A stretch of 64,000 nt of DNA from Seleniibacterium sp963677135 (GCA_963677135.2 CAXXLS010000012.1:1-64000), one strand, 5' to 3'; positions 1 through 8,465 are shown, counted from the stretch's first letter. Made by a program: numbers and translations. Notes: generated from the letters alone by a model not told the origin.

Positions 1-60
1 TGACGGCTCGGTTGGTTGCTGGAACTTCGCCGCGAGCCCTGTTGGAAGCAGCATGACCAT

Positions 61-780
61 ATGAAAGATCCAATTTATACAACTCTATCCCGCTCTTCCT
101 TGATGCATGGCGTGTCCGAGGCCGTTTTGCGTGAGCTCGCTGATAGCGGGCGCCTGCGGCTGCTGAAGGGGCGTTTTGGCAGAATTGGCCAAGACGAACT
201 GGCGGAACGTTTATTTCTGATCCTCTCGGGAGAGATGCGCATGATTCATACCGCCCCAGATGGACAGGAATGTATCATGGGCAAAATGAGCGCAGGGGAC
301 TTCTTTTGTCTCTCGGCCTTTATCACCGGGCATTCCTGTCGTGGTGAGATGGTCAGTTCGGGGCCTACGGAAATTTGCTTCTGGCCCAAGGAAAAAATGC
401 ACAAGCTGTTAACCCCAGAGGCCGCGTTTCAGCGTAATCTGCTTCAGCATATGGCCTGTGAAGTCGAACAGGAGAGGGAGATGCGCACTCTGTCACGCTG
501 CTGTAAAGCGGATACCAAGGTGGCCGCCTATTTGCTGCATAAAATCAGGGGTCGCCTCAAGTGTAATGGTTGTGGTGCTGCCCATATCGATGTCCGTCCC
601 GTCGGGATAACCGCGCAGGAACTTGGCATTGCCCGGGAAACCTTTACCCGGTCACTGCAACGTCTGATCAGCAGGGAAGGAATCTCCTACCAGCGCGGAA
701 TTGTAAGAGTTGCCGATATTTCGCTGCTCGAGAGTGTCCTTGAAGAGGATGATTGTGAATGCCGTTGTCATGAAGCCTAG
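61..780 (+). CDS. Crp/Fnr family transcriptional regulator
   Basis: A 239-residue protein with an N-terminal cyclic-nucleotide-binding-like beta-roll (about residues 15-125), a dimerisation helix, and a C-terminal winged helix (about 150-225). The recognition helix reads ARETFTRSLQRL. Its R-E-x-x-x-R spacing matches the Crp residues that read TGTGA half-sites rather than Fnr TTGAT sites. Two perfect TGTGA-N6-TCACA sites occur in this window, before the flavodoxin and before feoA, so this protein is the obvious candidate to bind them (inference). It is cysteine-rich (CC, CNGC and a CECRC tail), so a redox or metal signal is possible, but no canonical Fnr cluster spacing is seen. The ATG at 61 is preferred over a TTG at 16. 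Confidence 0.9.
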   Translation: MKDPIYTTLSRSSLMHGVSEAVLRELADSGRLRLLKGRFGRIGQDELAERLFLILSGEMRMIHTAPDGQECIMGKMSAGDFFCLSAFITGHSCRGEMVSSGPTEICFWPKEKMHKLLTPEAAFQRNLLQHMACEVEQEREMRTLSRCCKADTKVAAYLLHKIRGRLKCNGCGAAHIDVRPVGITAQELGIARETFTRSLQRLISREGISYQRGIVRVADISLLESVLEEDDCECRCHEA

Positions 781-967
781 GTATTCTGGTTCCAGTTTCC
801 GGTAACTTGATACGGTTGAAGCCTCAGCTGTTCTTTTTATTCACCTGCGATCTGTCCTTCTGTTCTTACCCCCTGTAAATTTTCAAAGGTATGCTTCCAA
901 CAGCATCTAACGCTCTGTCGTTTTTCCTGTTCCGGATTTGAATTCTCGCCCTTTTTTTGATGAGTAT

Positions 968-983
968 TGTGATAAAGGTCACA
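968..983 (+). promoter_or_regulatory. Crp/Fnr-type operator upstream of flavodoxin
   Basis: A perfect TGTGA-TAAAGG-TCACA dyad. Its centre (975.5) lies 41.5 bases before the start expected from the TATAAG -10 box at 1005-1010. That is the textbook class II activator position. The likely binder is the Crp/Fnr protein at 61-780. Confidence 0.75.
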
Positions 984-1004
984 GACGGGAGGTCTGTTTC
1001 TGGG

Positions 1005-1010
1005 TATAAG
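1005..1010 (+). promoter_or_regulatory. Putative -10 box of the flavodoxin promoter
   Basis: TATAAG lies 21 bases after the Crp-type site. No convincing -35 box is present, as expected for an activator-dependent class II promoter. Confidence 0.45.
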
Positions 1011-1025
1011 TGAAAACAGATTTCA
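1011..1025 (+). promoter_or_regulatory. Fur-like dyad over the flavodoxin start site
   Basis: TGAAA-ACAGA-TTTCA is a 15-base dyad that resembles the outer parts of the 7-1-7 Fur consensus. It sits between the -10 box and the ribosome binding site, where a repressor would block transcription. Flavodoxins are commonly iron-repressed. The match is partial. Confidence 0.3.
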
Positions 1026-1046
1026 AAATCAATTGGAGGCTTAACA

Positions 1047-1541
1047 ATGAAGATAGGAATTATTTACGGCAGTACCACTGGTAATACGGAGCAGGCAGCG
1101 CAAAAAATTGCGGGGCAATTCGATCATGCCGAGGTTAAGGCCGTGACTGAGGTTGGTCTGTTTGAAGAGTATGATGTGCTGATTCTGGGAAGTTCAACCT
1201 GGGGGCTTGGTGATTTGCAGGATGACTGGGAGGGGGCGATAGGCAAGCTAGAGTCGAGTTCTCTGGCCGGGAAAAAAATTGCTCTGTTCGGGCTCGGAGA
1301 TCAGGTCGGGTATCCGGATACGTTCGTTGATGCGATGGGAAAACTGGCGACCGCGGTTGAGTCAGCAGGAGGCGAGCTGATCGGGAAATGGCCCGCTCAA
1401 GGCTACCAATGTATGACTTCTGAGGCTTTAGAGGGGAACTATTTTGTCGGCCTTCCCCTTGATACGGAAAACCAGGAAAGGTTAAGTGACGAACGGATCA
1501 GGAGCTGGTGCGATCTGCTGGCAAGGGAAATTTCGTCTTAA
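1047..1541 (+). CDS. Flavodoxin (FMN electron carrier)
   Basis: A 164-residue cytoplasmic flavodoxin of the long-chain type. The FMN phosphate loop GSTTGNTE is at residues 8-15. The isoalloxazine-binding loops are visible as STWGLGDLQDDW and GLGDQVGYPDTFVDAMG, and the family C-terminal segment DTENQERLSDERI is intact. Flavodoxins replace ferredoxin as low-potential carriers, typically when iron is scarce. That fits the nearby feo genes and the Crp-type and Fur-like sites in the promoter. GGAGG at 1035-1039 is well placed for the ATG at 1047. Confidence 0.95.
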   Translation: MKIGIIYGSTTGNTEQAAQKIAGQFDHAEVKAVTEVGLFEEYDVLILGSSTWGLGDLQDDWEGAIGKLESSSLAGKKIALFGLGDQVGYPDTFVDAMGKLATAVESAGGELIGKWPAQGYQCMTSEALEGNYFVGLPLDTENQERLSDERIRSWCDLLAREISS

Positions 1542-1548
1542 AATGGCT

Positions 1549-1574
1549 GGTCCGCCCTGTTAACGGGGCGGACC
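1549..1574 (+). terminator. Hairpin after the flavodoxin gene
   Basis: GGTCCGCCC and GGGCGGACC form a perfect 9-bp stem with an 8-base loop directly after the flavodoxin stop. There is no clear T-run, so it may be a weak terminator or an mRNA-stabilising hairpin before the DUF2325 gene. Confidence 0.5.
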
Positions 1575-1594
1575 CTTAACGGGTTAGGGAGAAC

Positions 1595-1930
1595 ATGATG
1601 ACGGTATTGATTGTGGGCGCAGACAAAGTCGAATCCTTCACCCCGCGACTTAAGGAGTGGGGTGCTGAAGAAATAGTACACTGGAGCGCCAGAAATCATC
1701 GCAGCGCCTTGGCCACGATTCCCAAAAAGGCCGACCTGGTCATCTGTTGCACCAACTATCTGAGCCACAACATGGCAAAAAGTATAAAGAAACAGGTCAA
1801 GCAGCGCTCTTTGCCAACCATCTATTGCCGCCGCTCCTGGACGGAGGTCGAAGAAGGGTTGCTGGCTTTGGAGCAGGAAGGTCATTGCTGTGGCCGTTGT
1901 CAACTCTATCACGGGCCGTTGCGCTGGTAG
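1595..1930 (+). CDS. DUF2325 domain protein
   Basis: A 111-residue cytoplasmic protein that matches the DUF2325 pattern. It has an N-terminal Rossmann-like strand (TVLIVGADKV), an H-W-S-A-R segment, an ADLVICCTNYLSHNMAKSIKK core and a strand ending in TIYCRRSW. The last 20 residues include the cysteine cluster HCCGRC, possibly metal-binding. Biochemical function is unknown. It follows the flavodoxin after a hairpin and probably shares its promoter. AGGGAG at 1586-1591 precedes two in-phase ATG codons, 1595 and 1598; the second is spaced slightly better. Confidence 0.8.
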   Translation: MMTVLIVGADKVESFTPRLKEWGAEEIVHWSARNHRSALATIPKKADLVICCTNYLSHNMAKSIKKQVKQRSLPTIYCRRSWTEVEEGLLALEQEGHCCGRCQLYHGPLRW

Positions 1931-2008
1931 GGGACACGCTGCTCAACGTGGGTTTTTGAAGGATCATTTTGTCAATCAGACTGGTCAATTGGTTTTTTAG
2001 AATGTTAA

Positions 2009-2593
2009 ACCTCCCTAAGAGGGGGAGAGGCTGTCGGGGGTCGATTTATTGCCCGCACAGCACCAAGTGTCCCTGACCCTGAGTCCTGCCCGGCACCTGT
2101 TGCCAGGGTCGAGCCTCAGGTCTCGAAACCGGTCAGGCCGGTCAGCAAACCCGCCCCGAAGGCGGTTGCTCCTGAACCTGTTGTACCCCCGGTCCCGGAG
2201 CCCGAACCCGCCGTCGCCGAGGTCGCCGCTGCTACGCCATCAGCTGCGACCCGGCAGGCACCTGCTCTCCAGCGACCAGAGCCTGCGGCCGCAACCCCTC
2301 CCGAACTGGCTGCCGCAGGTCCGTTCCCCCGGCATCAGCAAGGAGCTGATGCGCTCGCGCAGGTGCCCTCCGTTGCGGGCGATAGTTCAGCGTTGCCCGC
2401 ATCCGGTTCAGGGCGAGGGGAAGGGCCCTCCTCCAGCTCAGCGGCTGAAAGCGCTGCCGGCTTCAAAGGAACTGCGCCTGGCGCTGGAGCGGGCGTATTG
2501 AAGTGGTTTTACGGGCCGCCACCGACGGCTCCCTTTACCCCACCACCGCAGATGGCCCAGTTTCGGATGCCGGTCGTGTTTGAGTTGAATTAG
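2009..2593 (+). pseudogene. Proline-rich TonB-like remnant without an N-terminus
   Basis: One frame is open for 195 codons but has no ATG, GTG or TTG until 2363, so it lacks a usable start for its full length. The translation is a Pro/Ala/Glu/Lys-rich linker (PVSKPAPKAVAPEPVVPP, then PEPEPAVAE) like the periplasmic spacer of TonB. It ends in FRMPVVFELN, which resembles the last strand of a TonB C-terminal domain. Most of that domain and the membrane anchor are missing. A TTG with a good ribosome binding site at 1969 opens a different frame that stops at 2076, suggesting a frameshift. The TonB assignment is an inference from composition and the end motif. Confidence 0.45.
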
Positions 2594-2660
2594 CCAACTG
2601 GCAAGTGGGTATAAAAATTGTTGACCGGGGACCGTTTTTATTGGAGATTGACAAGTAGAT

Positions 2661-2673
2661 GTTATGTTATAAC
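2661..2673 (+). promoter_or_regulatory. Zur-like operator upstream of the metal permease
   Basis: GTTAT-GTT-ATAAC is a perfect dyad that matches the core spacing of the proteobacterial Zur box (GTTAT-N3-ATAAC). It lies 44 bases before the permease ATG, just after a TTGACA at 2648-2653 that could be a -35 box. The genes downstream are metal-transport genes with a His/Cys-rich loop, which supports zinc control. No zur gene is in the window. Confidence 0.45.
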
Positions 2674-2717
2674 GTTTTATTGGCTGTCTCTTTCCAGAAT
2701 GTACCCTGACTGCGTCT

Positions 2718-3636
2718 ATGTTTGAAAATCTCCAGATCTTCGCTTCGTTAACCGTGGCGATCTTTATTGAAGCAGCTCCTTTTCTGCTGATCGGTTCTCT
2801 TTTGGCCTCCCTGTTCGAGGTCTTCGCCGAAGAGGATCTGATTGCCCGCCTGGTCCCCAGGCAGCCCTTTAAGGGGATTCTGTTCGGTCTGTTTGTCGGA
2901 ATGCTGTTGCCCACCTGTGAGTGCGGCATCGTTCCGATTGTGCGGCGGATGCTGGGGAAGGGGGTGCCTCCGGCGACAGCGATTGCTTACATGCTTGCGG
3001 CTCCGGTGATTAACCCCATTGTGATGATTTCCACCTATGTCGCCTTTCAGGGGGATTGGTGGATGGTTGGCGGCCGGGTCGCCATCGTCGCCATCGCTGC
3101 TGCGGCCATGGGGTGGGTCCTTTCCGGCGCGGCTGGGGGGGGAATTGCTCTTAAATACCGCCGCTTCTCACTCCTGTCATTCAGGCTGCTGTAGCCATGA
3201 CCATCATCACAGCCATGGTCACCAGGAGGGGCGCGCCCTGGCGGTGTTACGCCATACCGCCAGCGAGTTCCTGAGTATGGGAAAATTCCTGTTGCTGGGA
3301 GCAATGATCACCGCTCTGTTCAAAACCTTCACGCCTGCTGGTGTGCTGAATATTTTTGAATCCTCGGAAATTCTGGCCATCATCACCATGATGGTGCTGG
3401 CCATTGTACTTTCGGTCTGTTCCGAAGCCGATGCTTTCGTCGCCGCGTCCTTTTCCAGTTTTCCTCCCGCGGCACAACTCGCTTTTCTGGCCATTGGTCC
3501 CATGGTCGATCTAAAGCTGATTGCCATGTTCTCGGTCGTCTTTAAGCGGCGTATTATCTTTTATCTTATCTGTGGTCCGATACTTTTAGTCTTTTATCTG
3601 GCCATTATCATGGGCGTTATTCTGGGGCGGGTGTAA
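2718..3636 (+). pseudogene. SO_0444/DUF318-type metal permease, frameshifted in a G8 run
   Basis: Two overlapping frames together encode one polytopic permease of about 305 residues. The first half carries the family motif TCECGIVP and an Asn-Pro helix break (APVINPIV). The second half starts with a His/Cys-rich loop (CHSGCCSHDHHHSHGH) followed by further membrane helices. The frames join only if one G is removed from the eight-G run at 3135-3142. As written, the first frame stops at 3194. Related proteins are annotated as Cu/Zn efflux permeases; the His-rich loop fits zinc or copper. The TIGR03943 gene starts 3 bases after its stop, forming a two-gene unit. The break may be slipped-strand variation, inactivation or a sequencing error. 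Confidence 0.75.
3135..3142 (+). repeat. G8 homopolymer at the permease frameshift
   Basis: Eight consecutive G residues. Seven would restore the reading frame through the His-rich loop. Confidence 0.85.
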
Positions 3637-3639
3637 GTT

Positions 3640-4437
3640 ATGGAGACGGACAAACAGAATACGCCGCTGGTCAGTCACGTCATTAACCGCCTCGAAGGTT
3701 TGCTGTTGTTGCTATTGGGGAGTCTGCTGCTGTTTTTTGCCAGCAGCGATCTGTATCAGACCTTGCTTAATCCCCGTTTTGGTCTGCTTTCCACCATGAC
3801 TGGTGGTGGGTTAATGCTACTCGGTTTGGTCTTATTGCGTTGGCCTGTTGGTTTTGAACTGGTTCGGGCGCTATCTTTTGTTGCCATTATTGTCCTCTTT
3901 GCCCTGGTTATGGTCTATCCGCTGCAACACCGCCAGCAAGGCTTAACCGTTGGTGGACAAGGAATTTCTGCATACCCGGATGCTCGAGAAGAGTTTGCGC
4001 CCCGGGAGATAAAGAACGGTCAGGAATATGTGCGCATCAATCTTGGCGAGCTGTTCGATATTGCTGAGGTCGGCAGCACCCAACAGCGCGAAGAGCATTA
4101 TCTGGTGCGGGGGGTTTTGATGAGGGCTGAAGAAACTGGTCAGCCTGTCATTTTACGTACCGCCATAACCTGCTGTCTGGCCGATGCTGTTTCTGTTGGC
4201 TTCGATGTGAGCAGCCCCCAAACAGAGCTACCCGATAAGCAATGGGTCAATCTTTATGGTGTGCTGGTTTCTGAGGAGCCGAGTGCCAGAGAAGAAGAGG
4301 AGACCCGCCTACCGGGAGTCTCCTTTACTGCGATTCATAGCTCTTATAAGTTTAAGGCTCAGATTATTGAAGTGATCAAGCCCCCTGAAGTGCCCTTTAT
4401 GTTTGAATTTCACCAGCAGGAACCTTATGCCTATTAG
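3640..4437 (+). CDS. TIGR03943 family membrane protein, permease partner
   Basis: A 265-residue protein of the TIGR03943/DUF1980 family (YcgQ-like). It has three or four hydrophobic segments in the first 100 residues and a C-terminal soluble domain of about 150 residues. That domain holds the conserved TAITCCLADAVSVGFDV segment, with paired cysteines near residues 183-184 that may bind metal. These proteins are nearly always encoded beside a DUF318 permease, as here (3-base gap), and in Bacillus the pair is tied to zinc homeostasis. Its stop overlaps the convergent CDF exporter gene by 4 bases. Confidence 0.85.
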   Translation: METDKQNTPLVSHVINRLEGLLLLLLGSLLLFFASSDLYQTLLNPRFGLLSTMTGGGLMLLGLVLLRWPVGFELVRALSFVAIIVLFALVMVYPLQHRQQGLTVGGQGISAYPDAREEFAPREIKNGQEYVRINLGELFDIAEVGSTQQREEHYLVRGVLMRAEETGQPVILRTAITCCLADAVSVGFDVSSPQTELPDKQWVNLYGVLVSEEPSAREEEETRLPGVSFTAIHSSYKFKAQIIEVIKPPEVPFMFEFHQQEPYAY

Positions 4438-5382
4438 CTGCTGGCGTTTACGCAGCTGTCCTGCCGACAATGGATCATCTCAATAGTGATATGTTCAAGA
4501 TGAGGAATGGTCTTCAGTCGCTGGCGGAACTCATCGCTGTGCCTGGGCTGATGGCTGATCAGGGAGACAATGGCGGCCAGATGGTTGGGGCCGACCTTCC
4601 AGACATGGAGATCATTTATTTCTATGTCATCTTCCTGGGCTAAAATTTGGGTAATCTCTACGCGAACCTTGCCATCAATATCAGCGTCCAGCAGGATCGC
4701 GCTGCTCTCTTTAATCAGACCTTTGGCCCAGACCAGGATAACGCCGGCACCGACGATGCCCATCAACGGATCAAGAACCCACCAACCGAACCAACTGCCG
4801 AAAATCAGGGCGATGATGGCCAGAACCGAGGTTAAGGCGTCGGCCAGAACATGAAAGTAGGCGGCTTTTAAATTATGGTCGTGATGGTGGTGGCCATGGT
4901 CGTGAGCATGGTGATGATGATCGTGGCTGTGATCACCGTGTAGAATGACGGCACTGATGATATTGACAGCCAGTCCGATACTGGCCACCAGGATTGCCTG
5001 ACCATAGGCGATCTCTGTCGGAGCAAAAAAAACGGGCTACCGATTCGACCGCCATAATCAGGGCAACGACAGCGAGAGCGACAGCACTGGCGAAACCACC
5101 AAGCACGGTTATTTTGCCGGGCCCAAAAGTAAAGGCCGGATTGTTGATGTTGTTGCGCTGGTAGCGGTAGGCAAAAAGAGTAATGGCAAAGGCGGCGACA
5201 TGGGTCCCCATGTGCCAGCCGTCAGCGAGCAGGGCCATGGAGCCGAAGATGGTCCCCGCCGCGATTTCCGCCACCATGGTGACGGCCGTCAGCAACATGA
5301 CTTTGTTGGTTCTGCTCTCGTTTTTCCCGGAAGCATAAAAGTAATCATGGCGATGCTGCCATTGCTGATGATTTTGATTCAT
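4434..5382 (-). pseudogene. CDF (cation diffusion facilitator) exporter, frameshifted in an A8 run
   Basis: Two frames join into one CDF family exporter of about 315 residues, probably for zinc (ZitB/CzcD-like). The N-terminal half has the first helices with the metal-site motif DGWHMGTH. The second half has a very His-rich cytoplasmic loop (HGDHSHDHHHHAHDHG), then HVLADALTSVLA with the second-site H and D, and a C-terminal metallochaperone-like domain. Removing one base from the eight-base run at 5025-5032 makes the sequence VARFFAPTEIAYGQA continuous. As written, the N-terminal frame ends early. The ATG used lies at 5380-5382. The gene is convergent with the TIGR03943 gene. Confidence 0.75.
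5025..5032 (-). repeat. A8 homopolymer at the CDF frameshift
   Basis: Eight A residues on the plus strand (T8 in the coding strand). Seven would restore the CDF frame. This is the second 8-base homopolymer break within 2 kb. Confidence 0.85.
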
Positions 5383-5424
5383 ATTGATATTCTCAGTGCA
5401 AGTTGTCCTGGTGCTGCTAATGCA

Positions 5425-5451
5425 AACGGCAGTGACTGTGTCACTGCCGTT
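5425..5451 (-). terminator. Perfect 12-bp hairpin between feoC and the CDF gene
   Basis: AACGGCAGTGAC and GTCACTGCCGTT pair perfectly around a 3-base loop. It lies after the feoC stop and before the CDF start, so it probably ends or attenuates the feo message. No T-run follows on the minus strand. Confidence 0.5.
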
Positions 5452-5496
5452 GTAACTGGTTGGTCTAATGTAGGTCAATGTCTCTGCAGCTGGTTT

Positions 5497-5727
5497 TTAT
5501 TGCACCCATTCATAAATTTCCTGGTGGCCATTTTCACTGCAACCGCTGCAGCTGCCTTTGGTGCAGCAGCTGGCATCGGCACTGATCTGTTTGACTTTGC
5601 CTTTGCGGATCCACACATCGAGCAGGCCGCGCACCGCGTCGGGATTTAAATCAAAATGAGTCGCGATATCTGTTAAAGGAGCAACCTTGCGTGCTGCTAA
5701 GTACCGCTTTACATCACTTGGTGTCAT
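5497..5727 (-). CDS. feoC: FeoC-like winged-helix protein
   Basis: A 76-residue FeoC-type protein. The N-terminal 45 residues form a winged-helix fold (TPSDVKRYLAARKVAPLTDIA, then a DAVRGLLDVWIRKGKV recognition region). Four cysteines at positions 54, 55, 60 and 63 form a CC-x4-C-x2-C cluster typical of the iron-sulfur-binding wing in FeoC. FeoC proteins modulate or protect FeoB. It is the last gene of feoABC, starting 57 bases after the feoB stop with a GGAGA ribosome binding site. Confidence 0.85.
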   Translation of the reverse strand: MTPSDVKRYLAARKVAPLTDIATHFDLNPDAVRGLLDVWIRKGKVKQISADASCCTKGSCSGCSENGHQEIYEWVQ

Positions 5728-5784
5728 TTTATTTTCTCCAAAAGTTGTACTTAAAATAATGAAAAGAGAGTGTTTGCCTGGTGA

Positions 5785-8121
5785 TTAATGTTTTACTGGA
5801 ACAGCGAAGCCAACGCTTTGCTGCTCTTTACCTTTAGCTCTCATGATCATGAAGACAACGATGCAGAAGACCAGGCAGCCCATCAGCCATGCCCCAGAGA
5901 ACACAGGATGTTCTGAGAAGGTGGCCAACTGGTAAAATGAGGTTGCCGCAACATAAGCCAGCCCAGTCGTCCAGCCGGCGACAAATGCGGTCCAGCGGCC
6001 GTTAACTTCACGATAAACAGCGGCCATGGCAGCGACGCAAGGGAAGTACATCAGAATGAAGAGCAGGTAGGCAATCGCTCCGACCTTACCGTCAAACAGG
6101 TGGCCCATGGCACCGAAGGTTCCCGCACTGACTTCCTGTTCTTCCGCAGCGGTTTCAAGGGAGCTGGTGTCACCGATATTCAGGCCGAGGGGATCGGTCA
6201 GCGTGTCACGAACACCCGCCAGGTTTTCAGGAATCGTAGCCACGGCTTCCTGGAGTGCCGCAGTAAGACTGAAGGCTTCTTCCTCGACAGATTCTTCAGG
6301 GGCTGCCGCTGCCTGTTCCTGGGTTTCGTTCTGCAGATAAATGGCATCCAAGGTACCGACGACCGCTTCTTTAGCAAAGACACCGGTAAAAATACCGACA
6401 GTTGCCGGCCAGTTGTCCTGACTGATACCCATCGGGGCGAAGATCGGGGTGATGGTACGACTGACCGAAGACAGGATCGATTCATTGCTGTCATCATGAC
6501 CGATGGTACCATCAACAGACAGGGTGTTTAATAACGCGAGCAGGGCAACCATGGGGATAATAACCCGGGTGGCCTTGAACATGAACGATTTCAGGCGATC
6601 ATAGGTACGGAGTATTACCGACTTTACCGTTGGAACATGGTATGGAGGCAGCTCCATAACAAAGGGAGTGACTTGCCCCTGAAGCAGGGTATGTTTCAGC
6701 ACCAGACCCGTTAAAACCGCAAAACCGATACCGGCCAGATAGAGCATGAAGACCATATTCTGGCCGCCGGTGGGGAAGAAGGCGGCAGCAAACAGGGCGT
6801 AAACAGGTAACCGTGCGCCACAGCTCATGAAGGGGTTCATCATGATAGCCAGGGTCCGGTCACGCTGGGTTTCCAGGGTCCGGGTGGCCATAATCGCCGG
6901 AACGTTGCAACCAAAGCCGACCAGCATGGGAACAAAAGCCTTACCGGGCAGCCCCAGCATCCGCATAAGACGGTCCATGACAAAGGCCGCGCGGGCCATA
7001 TAGCCCGATCCTTCGAGAATCGCCAGGGCCAGGAACATGAAGGCGATCGGGGGGATAAAGGTGGCGACAGTCTGAATACCGCCACCGATGCCGGTCGCTA
7101 CCAGACCGATGATCCAGTCGGGGGCGTGGATGGCCGTCAGCAGTTGACCCACGCCATCAACAAAAATGGCCCCGGCAGCAATATCAAAGAAATCGATAAA
7201 GGCGCCACCGACATTGATGGTGAACATGAACGTTAGATACATCAGGAACAGGAAGATCGGAATGCCCAGCACCCGGTTGAGAACGATGCTGTCGATCTTC
7301 TCCGTCAGGTTGCTGCCCACCTTGCCATCGTATTTCAGGCTCTCTTCGGTCAGCCAGTTAATAAAGCCGTAGCGCGTGTCAGCAATAATGATATCAACAT
7401 CTTCACCAAGCTGTGTTTCGAGGGCATCGGTCTCTGTTTGCAGCAGCTGGCTCTGCTCAGACGTCAGGCGGGCGGTCAATTCAGTGTCTTGTTCCAGCAT
7501 TTTGATGGCCAACCAATGGGCCGGAACCTGGTAGTGTTCCGCAAGTTCACTAATTGCCTCAGCTATGCGCCCGGCTGCTTCCTGTATGGGAGCAGGGTAG
7601 ACAATGCCGGTGTTCGTTGGTTTAGCTGCTTCTGCATAAGAATGAACGGTTTCCTTGAATTCTTTGATCCCTTGTCTTTTGGTTGCGGCAACCGCAATGA
7701 CCGGAACCCCAAGGCGGTCGGAAAGCTCTTCAATATTAATATTGATATTGCGGGCTTTGGCGACATCCATTTTGTTGAGCACAATAAGTAGAGGGACTTT
7801 TAGTTCCAGAAGCTGTGTTGTCAGGTACAGATTACGTTCGAGGTTTGATGCATCGACGATGTTGACGATCAGGTCGGCATCTTTGGAAATAAGGTAGTCT
7901 CGGGCAACCTTTTCGTCTTCGGAATAAGCCGATAAGGCATAAATTCCAGGGATGTCAACAACGTTAAAATCGTGTCCGGCATAAGAATAGGTGCCGCTTT
8001 TGCGGTCAACGGTAACGCCTGGCCAGTTGCCGACCATCTGGCGGGCGCCGGTCAGTTCGTTAAAGAGGGTGGTTTTGCCACAGTTGGGGTTCCCTGCTAC
8101 GGCAATTTTAAGCGTGTTCAT
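5785..8121 (-). CDS. feoB: Ferrous iron transport protein B (GTP-gated Fe2+ permease)
   Basis: A 778-residue inner-membrane protein of full family length. The N-terminal G domain shows G1 GNPNCGKT at about residues 10-17, a DIPGIYAL G3 region and NKMD (G4), followed by the helical GDI-like domain. The C-terminal permease carries the hallmark GFGCNVPAIMATRTLE and NPFMSCGARLPVY segments with conserved cysteines. FeoB imports Fe2+ under anaerobic conditions. The ATG at 8121 is chosen because AAAGGA lies just upstream and the start is 4 bases after the feoA stop. A Glu/Ala-rich insertion (about residues 610-690) precedes the last helices. Confidence 0.97.
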   Translation of the reverse strand: MNTLKIAVAGNPNCGKTTLFNELTGARQMVGNWPGVTVDRKSGTYSYAGHDFNVVDIPGIYALSAYSEDEKVARDYLISKDADLIVNIVDASNLERNLYLTTQLLELKVPLLIVLNKMDVAKARNININIEELSDRLGVPVIAVAATKRQGIKEFKETVHSYAEAAKPTNTGIVYPAPIQEAAGRIAEAISELAEHYQVPAHWLAIKMLEQDTELTARLTSEQSQLLQTETDALETQLGEDVDIIIADTRYGFINWLTEESLKYDGKVGSNLTEKIDSIVLNRVLGIPIFLFLMYLTFMFTINVGGAFIDFFDIAAGAIFVDGVGQLLTAIHAPDWIIGLVATGIGGGIQTVATFIPPIAFMFLALAILEGSGYMARAAFVMDRLMRMLGLPGKAFVPMLVGFGCNVPAIMATRTLETQRDRTLAIMMNPFMSCGARLPVYALFAAAFFPTGGQNMVFMLYLAGIGFAVLTGLVLKHTLLQGQVTPFVMELPPYHVPTVKSVILRTYDRLKSFMFKATRVIIPMVALLALLNTLSVDGTIGHDDSNESILSSVSRTITPIFAPMGISQDNWPATVGIFTGVFAKEAVVGTLDAIYLQNETQEQAAAAPEESVEEEAFSLTAALQEAVATIPENLAGVRDTLTDPLGLNIGDTSSLETAAEEQEVSAGTFGAMGHLFDGKVGAIAYLLFILMYFPCVAAMAAVYREVNGRWTAFVAGWTTGLAYVAATSFYQLATFSEHPVFSGAWLMGCLVFCIVVFMIMRAKGKEQQSVGFAVPVKH

Positions 8122-8125
8122 AATC

Positions 8126-8359
8126 TTAATTCCTTTCAACCAGTACAGCGTCGGCTTCATCCCTGCGCAAGCTCAGATTAAACCCGCGAACGTTTATCTC
8201 AATCGGGTCGCCCAGAGGTGCAATACGGATGACTTTCAATTGACTGCCTTTGGTCAGTCCCATTGCCAGTAGCCTGGCCCGATATTCTCTTGCCCCTTTT
8301 TCGAAGCCGCTAACCGTAGCCTGGTCACCTACGGTTAAATGTCCTAATTGCTGTGGCAT
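8126..8359 (-). CDS. feoA: Ferrous iron transport protein A
   Basis: A 77-residue SH3-like FeoA protein with the conserved pattern RARLLAMGLTKGSQLKVIRIAPLGDPIEINVRG (given here only to locate it in the middle of the protein) and an LRRDEAD segment near the end. FeoA is a small cytoplasmic partner that interacts with FeoB. It is the first gene of feoABC. AAAGGAGA lies before its ATG. The 5' region carries a perfect Crp-type site and a Fur-like box. Confidence 0.95.
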   Translation of the reverse strand: MPQQLGHLTVGDQATVSGFEKGAREYRARLLAMGLTKGSQLKVIRIAPLGDPIEINVRGFNLSLRRDEADAVLVERN

Positions 8360-8465
8360 GGTATATGTCTCCTTTAAAACGATTTCGTCTTCTCTCGCTC
8401 TGTTTTGATAATGGATGTCAAAGTCAGTTGTGTCGGCAATATTGCCTCTTTTGCAATTGAGAATC

